Source: Acidovorax radicis
Lineage (GTDB): Bacteria; Pseudomonadota; Gammaproteobacteria; Burkholderiales; Burkholderiaceae_C
Length of the DNA stretch: 64,000 bases
Direction: 5' to 3'
NCBI RefSeq assembly: GCF_020510705.1
Contig: NZ_CP075184.1
Span: 62,001 to 126,000 of the forward strand
The notes beneath the pieces are model-generated. The model was not told the origin of the DNA and did not search any database. It saw nothing but the letters and a program-made list of their open reading frames with translations. Every line of letters starts with the position of its first letter. The stretch's first letter is position 1. The position numbers were made by a program, and so were the translations under genes. This document shows, in pieces, positions 56,572 to 64,000 of this stretch.

Positions 56572-56795
56572 GGCGTGTTTCCTTGTAGTGCATGGGTCAA
56601 AAGTGGTGCAGAGCCTACAAATCAATTGAGGAGAACTTGTGGAGATTGGGTAAAGAGGCACCAAGCGGGGCGAACAAAAGAGGCGGGGGTGGTGGGAGTG
56701 GTGGGCGGGCGCCGCCATCGTGAGGCACGCGCCCTGTGCACGCGTGGCCAGGGCAGGGGGGCGGGATGCGTTGGTGCGCCACAGTGGTGCATCGC

Positions 56796-56809
56796 ACTTG
56801 TATACCAGT
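56796..56809. promoter_or_regulatory. GntR-type operator candidate
   Basis: ACTTGTATACCAGT is nearly palindromic (12 of 14) around GTATAC and resembles FadR-subfamily operators. It lies 28 bases before the GntR gene start. Confidence 0.5.
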
Positions 56810-56837
56810 TGGCACGGAACCTGCGATACCGCAGGCA

Positions 56838-57626
56838 ATGACCACCGCCACCGAGATCAGCAACCGCATCATCGAAGCCGTGATGGCGCAAAAACTCGCC
56901 CCGGGCTCCCGCCTGGGCGAGCAGCAACTGGCGATGCTGTTCGATTGCAGCCGCACCATCGTGCGCGAGGCGCTCACGCGGCTGTCCACACGCGGCATCG
57001 TTACGGTGAGCGCGCGGCGCGGCTGGTATGTGATCGAGCCCTCGGAAGACGAAGCCCGCGAGGCCTTCGAGGCGCGCCGCGTGATCGAGCTGGGCCTGTT
57101 GCACCAGCTCAAGGCCGTGGACAAGGCCGCCGTGCGGCAGCTCAAGAGCCACCTGCAGCGCGAAAAGGCCGCCCTGGCGGGCGCCGATGTGGGGGTGCGC
57201 AGCTTTTTGCTGGGCGACTTTCACGTGTGCCTGGCCGAATGCCTGGGCAACAGCCTGCTGGCCGACACGCTGCGCGACTTCACGGCGCGCACCACGCTGA
57301 TCGCCATGCTCTACCAGTCCTCGCATGACGCGGCGCAGTCGTGCGCCGACCACGTGCGCATCGTCGAGGCGCTGGAGGCCGGCGACATCGCCCGCGCCGA
57401 GGTCCTCATGTCCGAACACATCGGCACCGTCCAGGACGCGCTGCGCCTGCAGGCGAGCCACGACCCGCTGGCCGAGCTGCGCGATGCGCTGGCGCCCGTG
57501 CGCAAGAGCGCCTCGGCACCCGCTGCCGGGCCCGCCAAGGTTCGGGCACCGAGCAAGGCAATTGCCAAGAAACCCGTTTCCCCACCGTCCGACAACGCAT
57601 CCACCTACCTAGGAGCCCTGCTATGA
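56838..57626 (+). CDS. GntR-family regulator (FadR/FCD subgroup)
   Basis: A 262-residue regulator. The winged helix-turn-helix at residues about 15-75 reads GSRLGEQQLAMLFDCSRTIVREALTRLSTRGIV; the C-terminal FCD helical ligand domain includes FEARRVIELGLL and HIGTVQDALRL with His/Asp ligands. The last 40 residues are an Ala/Pro/Lys-rich low-complexity extension not usual for the family. Its stop overlaps the ATG of the binding-protein gene (ATGA), so it heads the transporter operon. It probably senses an amino acid or its metabolite. Confidence 0.9.
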   Translation: MTTATEISNRIIEAVMAQKLAPGSRLGEQQLAMLFDCSRTIVREALTRLSTRGIVTVSARRGWYVIEPSEDEAREAFEARRVIELGLLHQLKAVDKAAVRQLKSHLQREKAALAGADVGVRSFLLGDFHVCLAECLGNSLLADTLRDFTARTTLIAMLYQSSHDAAQSCADHVRIVEALEAGDIARAEVLMSEHIGTVQDALRLQASHDPLAELRDALAPVRKSASAPAAGPAKVRAPSKAIAKKPVSPPSDNASTYLGALL

Positions 57627-58447
57627 CCCTCCGTGCCACCGCCACCCGTGCCACCACCCGCCGTTCCACCCTGGGCCTGCTGGCCGCCGTCGGCCTGTCG
57701 GCCGCGCTGCTGACACCCGCCGCGCATGCGCAGAACGCGCTGGACAACATCCTCAAGGCCAAAGAAATCAAGATCGCCATCCCCACCGACTACCCGCCCT
57801 ACGGCTTTGTTGGCACCGACCTCAAGCCCCAGGGCCTGGACGTGGAGATGGCCGGCTATATCGCCGCCAAGCTGGGCGTGAAGGTCGAGCTGATCCCCGT
57901 GACCAGCGCCAACCGCATTCCTTATCTGCAGACGCAGAAGGCGGACCTTGTTATCTCCACGCTGGGCAAGAACCCCGAGCGCGAGAAGGTGATCGACTTC
58001 ACCGCTGCCTACGCACCGTTTTTCCAGGCCGTGTTCGCGAGCAAGAGCCTGATCATCAAGAGTTTTGCCGACCTGGCGGGCAAGTCGGTGGCCGTGACAC
58101 GCGGCGCTATGGAAGACCAGGAGCTGGGCAAGGTGGTGCCCGCTGGCGTGGACGTGAAGCGCTTCGAGGACCATGCCGCCAGCATCTCGGCCTTCGTGTC
58201 GGGCCAGACGCAGGCCATTGCTACCAGCGCGTCAACGGCCGGGACCATCATGATGAAGAACCCCAACCTGGCCACCGAATACAAGCTGCTGCTCAAGGAC
58301 AGCCCCAACTTCATCGGCGTAGCCAAGGGCGAAGACAAGCTGCGCCTGCGCGTGAACGAGATCATTGCCGAGGCGAAGAAGTCGGGTGACATCGACAAAC
58401 TGTCGAGCAAGTGGCTGGGCCGCCCTGCGGGCGACCTGCCTCTGTGA
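57623..58447 (+). CDS. Polar amino-acid ABC transporter substrate-binding protein
   Basis: A 274-residue periplasmic binding protein (SBP_bac_3). Signal peptide with a basic start and AAHAQN cleavage region; the mature domain begins ILKAKEIKIAIPTDYPPYGFVG and continues GLDVEMAGYIAAKLGVKVELIPVTSANRIPYLQTQKADLVIST. It captures an amino acid for the permeases encoded next. The exact amino acid is not clear; glutamate/arginine-type and cystine-type are both possible. Confidence 0.92.
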   Translation: MTLRATATRATTRRSTLGLLAAVGLSAALLTPAAHAQNALDNILKAKEIKIAIPTDYPPYGFVGTDLKPQGLDVEMAGYIAAKLGVKVELIPVTSANRIPYLQTQKADLVISTLGKNPEREKVIDFTAAYAPFFQAVFASKSLIIKSFADLAGKSVAVTRGAMEDQELGKVVPAGVDVKRFEDHAASISAFVSGQTQAIATSASTAGTIMMKNPNLATEYKLLLKDSPNFIGVAKGEDKLRLRVNEIIAEAKKSGDIDKLSSKWLGRPAGDLPL

Positions 58448-58515
58448 TGCTGCGCACAGGATGAACCGCTGAAACCCAAGGGCCTGTGGCGCGACAAGCG
58501 GCGCAGGGCACAAGC

Positions 58516-59190
58516 ATGCTGATTGCGCTCGATTTTTCTGCCGTCCTCGTGTCGTGGCCGTTGCTGGTGCGCGGCGTGCTCTGGACCATCGGCCTCACCA
58601 TCGTGGGCACCGTGCTGGGCCTGCTGTTGGGCACGGCCTGTGCCTGGGCACGTGCCCGCAACCTGGGTCACCGGCCCTTGGCCCTGCGCTGGGTGGTGGC
58701 CAGCTATGTGGAGCTGGTGCGCAACACGCCCTTCATCGTGCAGCTGTTCTTCCTGTTCTTCGGGCTGCCCGCCATGGGGCTCAAGCTGTCGCCCGAGTTC
58801 GCCTCGGTGCTGGCCATGGTGATCAACCTCGGGGCGTACTCGGCCGAGATCATCCGGGCCGGTATCGAGGCCACGCCGCGCGGCCAGATCGAGGCGGCAC
58901 ACAGCCTGGCGCTCACGCCGGGCCAGACCTTCCGCCGCGTGGTGCTGCCGCCGGCACTGCAAAAGGTGTGGCCCGCCATGGTGAGCCAGATCATCATCGT
59001 GATGCTGGGCTCGGCGGTGTGTGGGCAAATCTCCACGCCCGAGCTGAGCTATGCGGCCAACCTGATTTCGAGCAACACCTTCCGCGCGTTCGAGGCCTTC
59101 ATCCTGGCCACGCTGGTGTACCTGGTGCTGTCCATGCTCACCCGCCGCCTGCTGATGTGGGTGGGCGCACGTTTCTTGGTCGGGAGGTAA
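58516..59190 (+). CDS. Amino-acid ABC transporter permease 1
   Basis: A 224-residue HisM/GlnP-type inner-membrane permease. Hydrophobic helices surround the EAA loop IRAGIEATPRGQIEAAHSLALTPGQTFRRVVLPPA, the site that contacts the ATPase. The ATG at 58516 gives a short N terminus before the first helix. The next gene starts 6 bases after its stop. Confidence 0.9.
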   Translation: MLIALDFSAVLVSWPLLVRGVLWTIGLTIVGTVLGLLLGTACAWARARNLGHRPLALRWVVASYVELVRNTPFIVQLFFLFFGLPAMGLKLSPEFASVLAMVINLGAYSAEIIRAGIEATPRGQIEAAHSLALTPGQTFRRVVLPPALQKVWPAMVSQIIIVMLGSAVCGQISTPELSYAANLISSNTFRAFEAFILATLVYLVLSMLTRRLLMWVGARFLVGR

Positions 59191-59196
59191 GCCGCC

Positions 59197-59850
59197 ATGG
59201 TCGAATTCTCTCTGTGGGACATCCTGCGCAACCTGCTGCTGGCAGCGCGCTGGACGGTATCTCTCTCCCTCATCGCCTTCATCGGCGGCGGCCTGGTGGG
59301 CCTGGTGCTGCTGGTGCTGCGGCTGTCCAAACTGCGTGGCACCGACCGCGCGGTGGGCGCCTATGTGCAGGTGTTCCAGGGCACACCACTGCTCATGCAG
59401 CTGTTCCTCGCGTACTTCGGCATTGCGCTGTTTGGCATCCAGACCTCGCCGTGGACGGCCGCCGCCGTGGCGCTCACGCTCTACACCAGCGCCTACCTCA
59501 CCGAGATCTGGCATGGCTGCGTGGCCTCCATCCCCAAGGGCCAGTGGGAGGCGGCGCAGAGCCTGGCGCTCAACTTTGGCGAGCAATTGCGCCACGTGGT
59601 GCTGCCGCAGGCGCTGCGCATTGCGGTGCCGCCCACGGTGGGCTTTCTGGTGCAGGTGATCAAGGGCACGGCGCTGGCGTCGGTGATTGGGTTTGTGGAG
59701 CTGACCAAGGCCGGCAGCATGATCTCCAACGCCACCTACAAGCCCTTCCTCGTCTATGCCTGCGTGGCCCTGTTGTACTTTTTCTTGTGCTTCCCGGTCA
59801 GCCTGGTGGCGCAGTTCCTTGAAAGGAAACTCCATGGCAACCGCCACTGA
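59197..59850 (+). CDS. Amino-acid ABC transporter permease 2
   Basis: A 217-residue permease homologous to the first, with EAA loop CVASIPKGQWEAAQSLALNFGEQLRHVVLPQALR. The two permeases form the membrane channel as a heterodimer. A GGAGG-type site lies 9 bases before the ATG. Its end overlaps the ATPase start by 17 bases. Confidence 0.92.
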   Translation: MVEFSLWDILRNLLLAARWTVSLSLIAFIGGGLVGLVLLVLRLSKLRGTDRAVGAYVQVFQGTPLLMQLFLAYFGIALFGIQTSPWTAAAVALTLYTSAYLTEIWHGCVASIPKGQWEAAQSLALNFGEQLRHVVLPQALRIAVPPTVGFLVQVIKGTALASVIGFVELTKAGSMISNATYKPFLVYACVALLYFFLCFPVSLVAQFLERKLHGNRH

Positions 59851-60631
59851 AACCAGCACATCCCCTGCGGCCGCCAAAGACGCTTCGCCCGTGGGCCGGC
59901 CCATCGTCGAGATCACGGCGCTGCGCAAGTCCTATGGCACGAACGAGGTGCTCAAAGGTATCGACCTCAAGGTGCGCAAGGGCGAGGTGATCGCCATCAT
60001 CGGCAAGAGCGGCTCGGGCAAGAGCACGCTGCTGCGCTGCGTGAACGGGCTGGAAGTGTTCCAGGAAGGTGCGCTCAGCGTGGACGGCCAGAAGCTCATG
60101 CACGAGAGCCCCACCGCCATGCGCGCGCTGCGCCAGCAGGTGGGCATGATCTTTCAGAGCTTCAACCTGTTCCCGCACCTTTCGGTGGGCCGCAACATCA
60201 TGCTGGCCCCCACGCTGGTCAAGGCGCGCGATGCGGCCACCGCTGCAGTGCAGGCGCGCAAGCTGCTCGAGCGCGTAGGCCTGGCCGAAAAGTTTGACGC
60301 CATGCCCGACCAGCTCTCTGGCGGACAGCAGCAGCGCGTAGCCATTGCGCGTGCACTGGCGATGGAGCCGCAGGTGCTGCTGTGCGATGAGATCACCTCG
60401 GCGCTCGACCCGGAGCTTGTGGGCGAAGTGCTGCGCGTGGTGGAGTCGCTGGCGCAAGAAGGCATGACGCTGATGATGGTCACGCACGAGATGGCGTTTG
60501 CGCGCAAGGTGAGCGACCGCGTGATCTTCATGCACCAGGGGCGGGTGCATGAGCAGGGCTCTCCGGCGGATTTGTTTGGTAGCCCGAAAACGCCTGAGTT
60601 GCAGCAGTTTTTGTCGTCGTTGCACGACTGA
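59834..60631 (+). CDS. Amino-acid ABC transporter ATP-binding protein
   Basis: A 265-residue ABC ATPase. Walker A GKSGSGKST, Q-loop region MIFQSFNLFPHL, signature LSGGQQQR, Walker B VLLCDEITSALD and the H-loop MVTHEM are all intact. It powers the two permeases. Typical GlnQ/HisP wording. It starts inside the end of the previous gene with AAGGAAA upstream. The N-terminal 22 residues are Ser/Ala-rich and extra. Confidence 0.95.
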   Translation: MATATETSTSPAAAKDASPVGRPIVEITALRKSYGTNEVLKGIDLKVRKGEVIAIIGKSGSGKSTLLRCVNGLEVFQEGALSVDGQKLMHESPTAMRALRQQVGMIFQSFNLFPHLSVGRNIMLAPTLVKARDAATAAVQARKLLERVGLAEKFDAMPDQLSGGQQQRVAIARALAMEPQVLLCDEITSALDPELVGEVLRVVESLAQEGMTLMMVTHEMAFARKVSDRVIFMHQGRVHEQGSPADLFGSPKTPELQQFLSSLHD

Positions 60632-60695
60632 GCGCCGGGGCCATTGGCGGCAACCTGCGCTGCGAAAAGCGGCAGTCCGTGGATGCACAAAACGA

Positions 60696-60735
60696 GAGCC
60701 CGCCCACACCCTGGAGTTCCAGTGTGGGCGGGCTC
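60696..60735 (-). terminator. Hairpin terminator after EF-hand gene
   Basis: A 14-bp perfect stem (GAGCCCGCCCACAC with its inverse GTGTGGGCGGGCTC) around a 12-base loop. On the minus strand it is followed by CGTTTTG. It also lies after the transporter operon and might act in both directions. Confidence 0.7.
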
Positions 60736-60824
60736 AAGAGGTCTACGACCTGCTAACGGATGGGTAGTTGCGCCTCCTGCTCTGGCATGACTGCCTCAGA
60801 GGAAGTTCATAGGGAGGGTCAGTA

Positions 60825-61193
60825 TCAGGAGTTGACTCCCTTGTCGAATTCGGCGCGGGACAGCGTTCCGCTTTTGTCGGTATCGAGTTCGTTGAAGCGT
60901 TGACTGATCGCAGGCAGCTTGGTGGCCTCCTTGGCGTTCAGTTGGCCATCCTTGTCGCTATCGGCGCGATCAAAGGCGGAAGCAGCGGCAACTGCGGGAT
61001 GGGATGAACCGGGGCCCACGGAATAGGAGGGAGCGGCCTGCGAGGTTGTTTTGCTCCCGGGACCAAATTGAGGGCCTGATGAAGAGGTTTGTGCTTGTGC
61101 GTGCATCGCACCCGCGCCGCCAAGCGAGAGGGCCGCGAAAAGCATCACGCTGCGTGTGTCGAACGAATAAGTGCGTCGTTGCAGTGCTTTCAT
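60825..61193 (-). CDS. Exported EF-hand calcium-binding protein
   Basis: A 122-residue protein with a signal peptide (LGGAGAMHAQAQT). Two EF-hand loops near the C terminus, DRADSDKDGQLNAKE and DTDKSGTLSRAEF, carry the spaced acidic residues that bind Ca2+. The rest is Ser/Gly-rich. Likely a periplasmic or surface calcium sensor; partner unknown. AAGGAG precedes the ATG. Confidence 0.88.
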   Translation of the reverse strand: MKALQRRTYSFDTRSVMLFAALSLGGAGAMHAQAQTSSSGPQFGPGSKTTSQAAPSYSVGPGSSHPAVAAASAFDRADSDKDGQLNAKEATKLPAISQRFNELDTDKSGTLSRAEFDKGVNS

Positions 61194-61599
61194 GGAAGCT
61201 AAGCTCCTTCGAAGTTGAACAGAAGTGCATTGCACCGCAGCATGGCGATGGACGCCAGCACTCTTGCCTGCTGTTGCCTTGATCAACATTTGCCAGCGCG
61301 GTGTAACGGCAAAGGCGCTGTTTATGTCGCTGTGTCGCGATGATGTAGCGAGACGTACGCCGCTTGCCTCCATGGCATCGCACGAAAACCTGAGCGCACG
61401 GCCTGCCTGCGTGCCTGCCGGGTGCGGCCCGGTGAAGCGTTTCTGGTCGGTGCTTTGTGGGCGTGCTGTGCTCTGTCTGTGGGCTTTAGGCACGGCAATG
61501 AGAGGCTGGCGGAAAATAGTGCATTCCTTGCCGCGGGCTGCGCCACCGTTGTCCGTGCCACTCCCTCACCACCAAGCACCACGCAACCAGGGCACCATC
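61194..61599. other. Divergent intergenic region, no feature recognised
   Basis: About 400 bases between the EF-hand gene and the cobalamin adenosyltransferase gene. I see no repeat, RNA or clear operator. Confidence 0.5.
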
Positions 61600-62169
61600 A
61601 TGGGCAACCGACTCACTCAGATCGCAACGCGCACCGGCGATGCAGGCACCACGGGCCTGGGCAACAATGAACGTGTGTCCAAAAACAGTGTGCGCATCCA
61701 CGCCTTGGGCGATGTGGACGAACTCAATTCACACATCGGCCTGTTGCTGTGCGAGCCCTTGCCGGGCGATGTGCGTGTTCTGCTGGTCGAGATACAGCAC
61801 CAGCTGTTCAACCTGGGGGGCGAGCTGTCGATCCCCGGGTTTGAGTTGCTCAAGCCCGAGGCGGTGCTGCAGCTTGACGAGGCCCTGGCTCACCACAACG
61901 CGGCGCTGCCGCGATTGCAGGAATTCATCTTGCCAGCCGGCACCCGTGCCGCATCGCAAGCCCACGTGTGCCGCACCGTGGCACGGCGGGCCGAGCGCAT
62001 GGTGGTGGCGCTGGGTAACGAAGAGGCCCTGAACGACGCGCCGCGCCAGTACCTCAACCGCCTGTCGGACCTGATGTTTGTCCTCGCCCGCGTGCTCAAC
62101 CGCATGGATGGCGGTGATGACGTGTACTGGAAAAGCGAGCGCCTGGCGCAGCAGAACGCTACTGAATAG
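61600..62169 (+). CDS. Cob(I)yrinic acid a,c-diamide adenosyltransferase, PduO type
   Basis: A 189-residue enzyme that transfers the adenosyl group of ATP to cob(I)alamin. The ATP-binding N terminus reads IATRTGDAGTTGLGNNERVSKN; RRAERMVVALGNEEALNDAPRQYLNRLSDLMFVLARVLN is the conserved helix set with Arg and Asn ligands. It is a trimeric cytoplasmic enzyme of vitamin B12 salvage. No other cobalamin gene is nearby. Start ATG at 61600. Confidence 0.95.
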   Translation: MGNRLTQIATRTGDAGTTGLGNNERVSKNSVRIHALGDVDELNSHIGLLLCEPLPGDVRVLLVEIQHQLFNLGGELSIPGFELLKPEAVLQLDEALAHHNAALPRLQEFILPAGTRAASQAHVCRTVARRAERMVVALGNEEALNDAPRQYLNRLSDLMFVLARVLNRMDGGDDVYWKSERLAQQNATE

Positions 62170-62222
62170 ATAGCTGCTGGCGCTTATTCAATAAGCGATA
62201 GAGGCTGATTTCACTCAAAATT
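62170..62222 (+). repeat. Dispersed palindromic repeat, copy 8
   Basis: ATAGCTGCTGGCGCTTATTC, then AATAAGCGATAGAGGC and TGATTTCACTCAAAATT. It begins right after the adenosyltransferase stop and may help end its transcript. Confidence 0.8.
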
Positions 62223-62266
62223 CAACCCCAGCCTTTGCAACCGGCGCTGCCCAAGCCAGGGCAGCC

Positions 62267-62345
62267 GAGCAAGGGGCGCCCCGCCGCGAGGGCTGCGTCC
62301 CCCTTCCCGGAGCGCGAAGCGCGCAGAGAGAAGGGGCTGAGGGTC
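62267..62345 (-). repeat. GC-rich interspersed repeat, copy 4 (inverted)
   Basis: Read on the minus strand it gives CCCCTTCTCTCTGCGCGCTT, then GGGAAGGGGGACGCAGCC and GGGGCGCCCCTTGC. It lies in the gap before the thioesterase gene. Confidence 0.7.
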
Positions 62346-62441
62346 GCGGCTCCGAGCCTGCCTGCGCAGGCTTGGACGGCCCGAAGAGCTGTCGCCTCTG
62401 GCGACCAGCACCGAGCGGTTAGCGCCTCAAGGGGATGTACT

Positions 62442-62864
62442 TTATTTCGGCGCCAGGATCGCCATGGTCAGCCGCGACACGCAGGTCAGCTCCCCTGCCT
62501 CGTTGACCAGTTCGATCGCCCACACATGGGTGCTGCGGCCCAGGTGCACGGGTCGTGCCGTGCCGGTCACCCAGCCGCTGGTGGCCGAGCGCAGGTGGTT
62601 GGCGTTGATATCCAGGCCCACCGCGTTGTGGCCCTCGGGGCTGGCGTAATAGGCACCCAGCGAGCCCAGGGTCTCGGCCAGTACGACACTCACGCCGCCG
62701 TGCAGCAGGCCAAACGGCTGCCTGGTGCGGTGGTCTACGGGCACGCGGCCCCGCAGAAAATCGTCACCCAGCTCCACGATCTCGATGCCCAGGTGCTGCG
62801 AGGCGGTCTGGTCGTTGGTGGCGTTGAGGGTGCTCAGATCGATGGGTTTTTTCCAGATGGGCAT
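62442..62864 (-). CDS. Hotdog-fold acyl-CoA thioesterase
   Basis: A 140-residue protein of the PaaI/YdiI-type hotdog family. The motif RTRQPFGLLHGGVSVVLAETLGSLGAY contains the catalytic HGG helix with Glu at its end. It hydrolyses acyl-CoA such as phenylacetyl- or DHNA-CoA in related enzymes; the substrate here is unknown. Start ATG at 62864. Confidence 0.92.
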   Translation of the reverse strand: MPIWKKPIDLSTLNATNDQTASQHLGIEIVELGDDFLRGRVPVDHRTRQPFGLLHGGVSVVLAETLGSLGAYYASPEGHNAVGLDINANHLRSATSGWVTGTARPVHLGRSTHVWAIELVNEAGELTCVSRLTMAILAPK

Positions 62865-63052
62865 GGCGTGGTGGGCAAAGCAGTAGGTGGTGCTGCACGC
62901 TGGTGCAGCACCACGCCAGATGAGAATGCCGGGGTGTCCCGGGCGGCGGCTTGCCGGGTCAGCATTTTGTTCACAGCGTTCCCGGGTGGTGCCATTGTGC
63001 TGAATTTCCGGGGGCCGTGTTCTCCAGCCAGGCCGTGCGCACAGGGCGCTTG

Positions 63053-64000
63053 TCAGCCGATGAAGCGGCCGTTGGCGCCCAGAATCCCCAGGTCCATGAA
63101 ACGCGAGCCCACATAGGGTGCGCTGCCCGCATAGTCAATGGTGAGGCCGCCGAGATCGCTGTTGCGGATGCCGGCCAGTGCCGTGCGTAGCTTGGCGCGG
63201 GTCAGGTCGCGGCCGGCGCGTTCCAGCCCGTCGGTCAACACGCGCGCATTCACATACCCCTCAAAGCTGCGCGACGAAAACTCCTGAAAACCCAGTGCCC
63301 GCATGGCGCGTTGGTATTCGCGGACCAGGGCCACGCTGGTGCGTCCTGCATCGGGCAGCACCATCGACAGCGCCACCCCCGAGGCCTTGCCACCGAGCTG
63401 GCGCAGGTTGTCGCCGCTCAGGGCCACGCTGGTCGCAGCCAGCGGGGTGCTGGGCGAGACTTTCTTGAATTCGTTGATCAGCGTGGCCGAGACGTCCCCT
63501 GCTGTGCCCAGCAGCACCGCATTGGGCTTGGCGGCCACGGCTTGTTTGACCACGTCGTTGACTTGCGCGCCCGCTGCGTCGAGCTTGAAGGCTTTGGGGG
63601 CGGGCTGTTTGGCGGCGAGCAGGGCGCTTTTCACGTCCGCCAGAAATTCGCGGCCAAAGGCCGTGTCCTGGTACACGATGGCCAGGTCCGAAATGCCCAT
63701 GGTCACCAGCTTTTGTGTCAGCCGCTGGGCCTCGTCCGAGTAGCTGGCGCGCACGTGGAACACCGAGCGGTATTCGGCTTTGCGCAGCGACGTGGCGCCG
63801 CTTTGTGGGGCCACGTAGGGGATCTGCGCTTCATCCACCAGTGGCAGGATGCGCTGGTTGTTGGCCGTGCCCATGCACGACAAAAGCGCCACCACGTTGC
63901 TGTCGGCAATCAGTTTGCGCGCATTGTCTTCCGAGCGGGCCGGGTCATAGCCGTCGTCGATGGCCAGCAGCTTCAGTTCGCGGCCGTTGATGCCCCGCGT
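63053..64000 (-). CDS. ABC-type branched-chain amino-acid binding protein, partial
   Basis: The C-terminal 316 codons of a Peripla_BP_6 (LivK-like) substrate-binding protein; its start lies beyond the right edge. Visible: LLAIDDGYDPARSEDNARKL, VVALLSCMGTANNQRILPLV, VAPQSGATSLR, IVYQDTAFGREFLADVKSAL and NAVLLGTAGDVSATLINEFKK. The ligand is unknown. No permease or ATPase genes are in view. Confidence 0.88.
   Translation of the reverse strand, partial: TRGINGRELKLLAIDDGYDPARSEDNARKLIADSNVVALLSCMGTANNQRILPLVDEAQIPYVAPQSGATSLRKAEYRSVFHVRASYSDEAQRLTQKLVTMGISDLAIVYQDTAFGREFLADVKSALLAAKQPAPKAFKLDAAGAQVNDVVKQAVAAKPNAVLLGTAGDVSATLINEFKKVSPSTPLAATSVALSGDNLRQLGGKASGVALSMVLPDAGRTSVALVREYQRAMRALGFQEFSSRSFEGYVNARVLTDGLERAGRDLTRAKLRTALAGIRNSDLGGLTIDYAGSAPYVGSRFMDLGILGANGRFIG

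Overview
The window looks like about 64 kb of the chromosome of a high-GC betaproteobacterium of the Comamonadaceae, closest in style to Acidovorax, Alicycliphilus or Diaphorobacter. This is inferred from gene content, protein wording, and two kinds of short dispersed repeat seen in such genomes; no database was searched. Most of the window is ordinary housekeeping and transport. Four parts stand out: a duplicated origin-like region, a parABS partition locus, a complete type II-C CRISPR-Cas9 system, and a leucine-codon leader peptide before leuA.

Layout, left to right. 0.1-9.8 kb: a YciI-like protein, leuA behind a short Leu-rich ORF, an NlpC/P60 lipoprotein, a DAHP synthase and a very large GAF/PAS-GGDEF-EAL sensor protein. 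9.8-10.75 kb: a gene-free stretch bounded by two terminators that holds two diverged copies, about 476 bp apart, of an origin-like module (AT-rich tract, TAG triplets, GC cluster, DnaA-box-like sites). 10.8-20 kb: an LTXXQ protein, an IS5-type element with its ends and a CTAG target duplication, rdgC, an hsdR remnant, a cueR-copZ-copA copper set (copA carries a repeat-like insert in frame), and a chemoreceptor followed by a decayed zinc-binding domain. 20-25.2 kb: hemerythrin-like protein, old yellow enzyme, GST, class II aldolase-like protein, cysteine cluster protein and FMN reductase.

25.2-32.7 kb: mnmG-rsmG-lysE/rhtB-parA-hydrolase-small membrane protein-parB, with four parS-like sites at 25.26-28.14 kb; then a membrane-anchored methyltransferase-like protein. 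33-37 kb: an envelope lipoprotein cluster (COG3014-like, YcfL-like, LpoB-like, CsgG-like) interrupted by GC-rich repeats. 37-47.5 kb: hydrolases, a flavin reductase, an AraC regulator divergent from an MFS exporter, and monomeric isocitrate dehydrogenase.

47.8-54.03 kb: a CRISPR array (21 identical 36-nt repeats, 20 spacers) converging on a shared terminator with the cas9-cas1-cas2 operon, and a tracrRNA divergent from cas9 whose promoter overlaps the cas9 start codon. 54.1-64 kb: an FAD-linked oxidase, a DUF4397 lipoprotein, a GntR-controlled polar amino-acid ABC transporter, an EF-hand protein, a PduO-type cobalamin adenosyltransferase, a hotdog thioesterase and a truncated branched-chain amino-acid binding protein.

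The origin-like module, the parS cluster and parAB lie within about 22 kb, so the window is probably an origin-proximal segment, although dnaA itself is not present.
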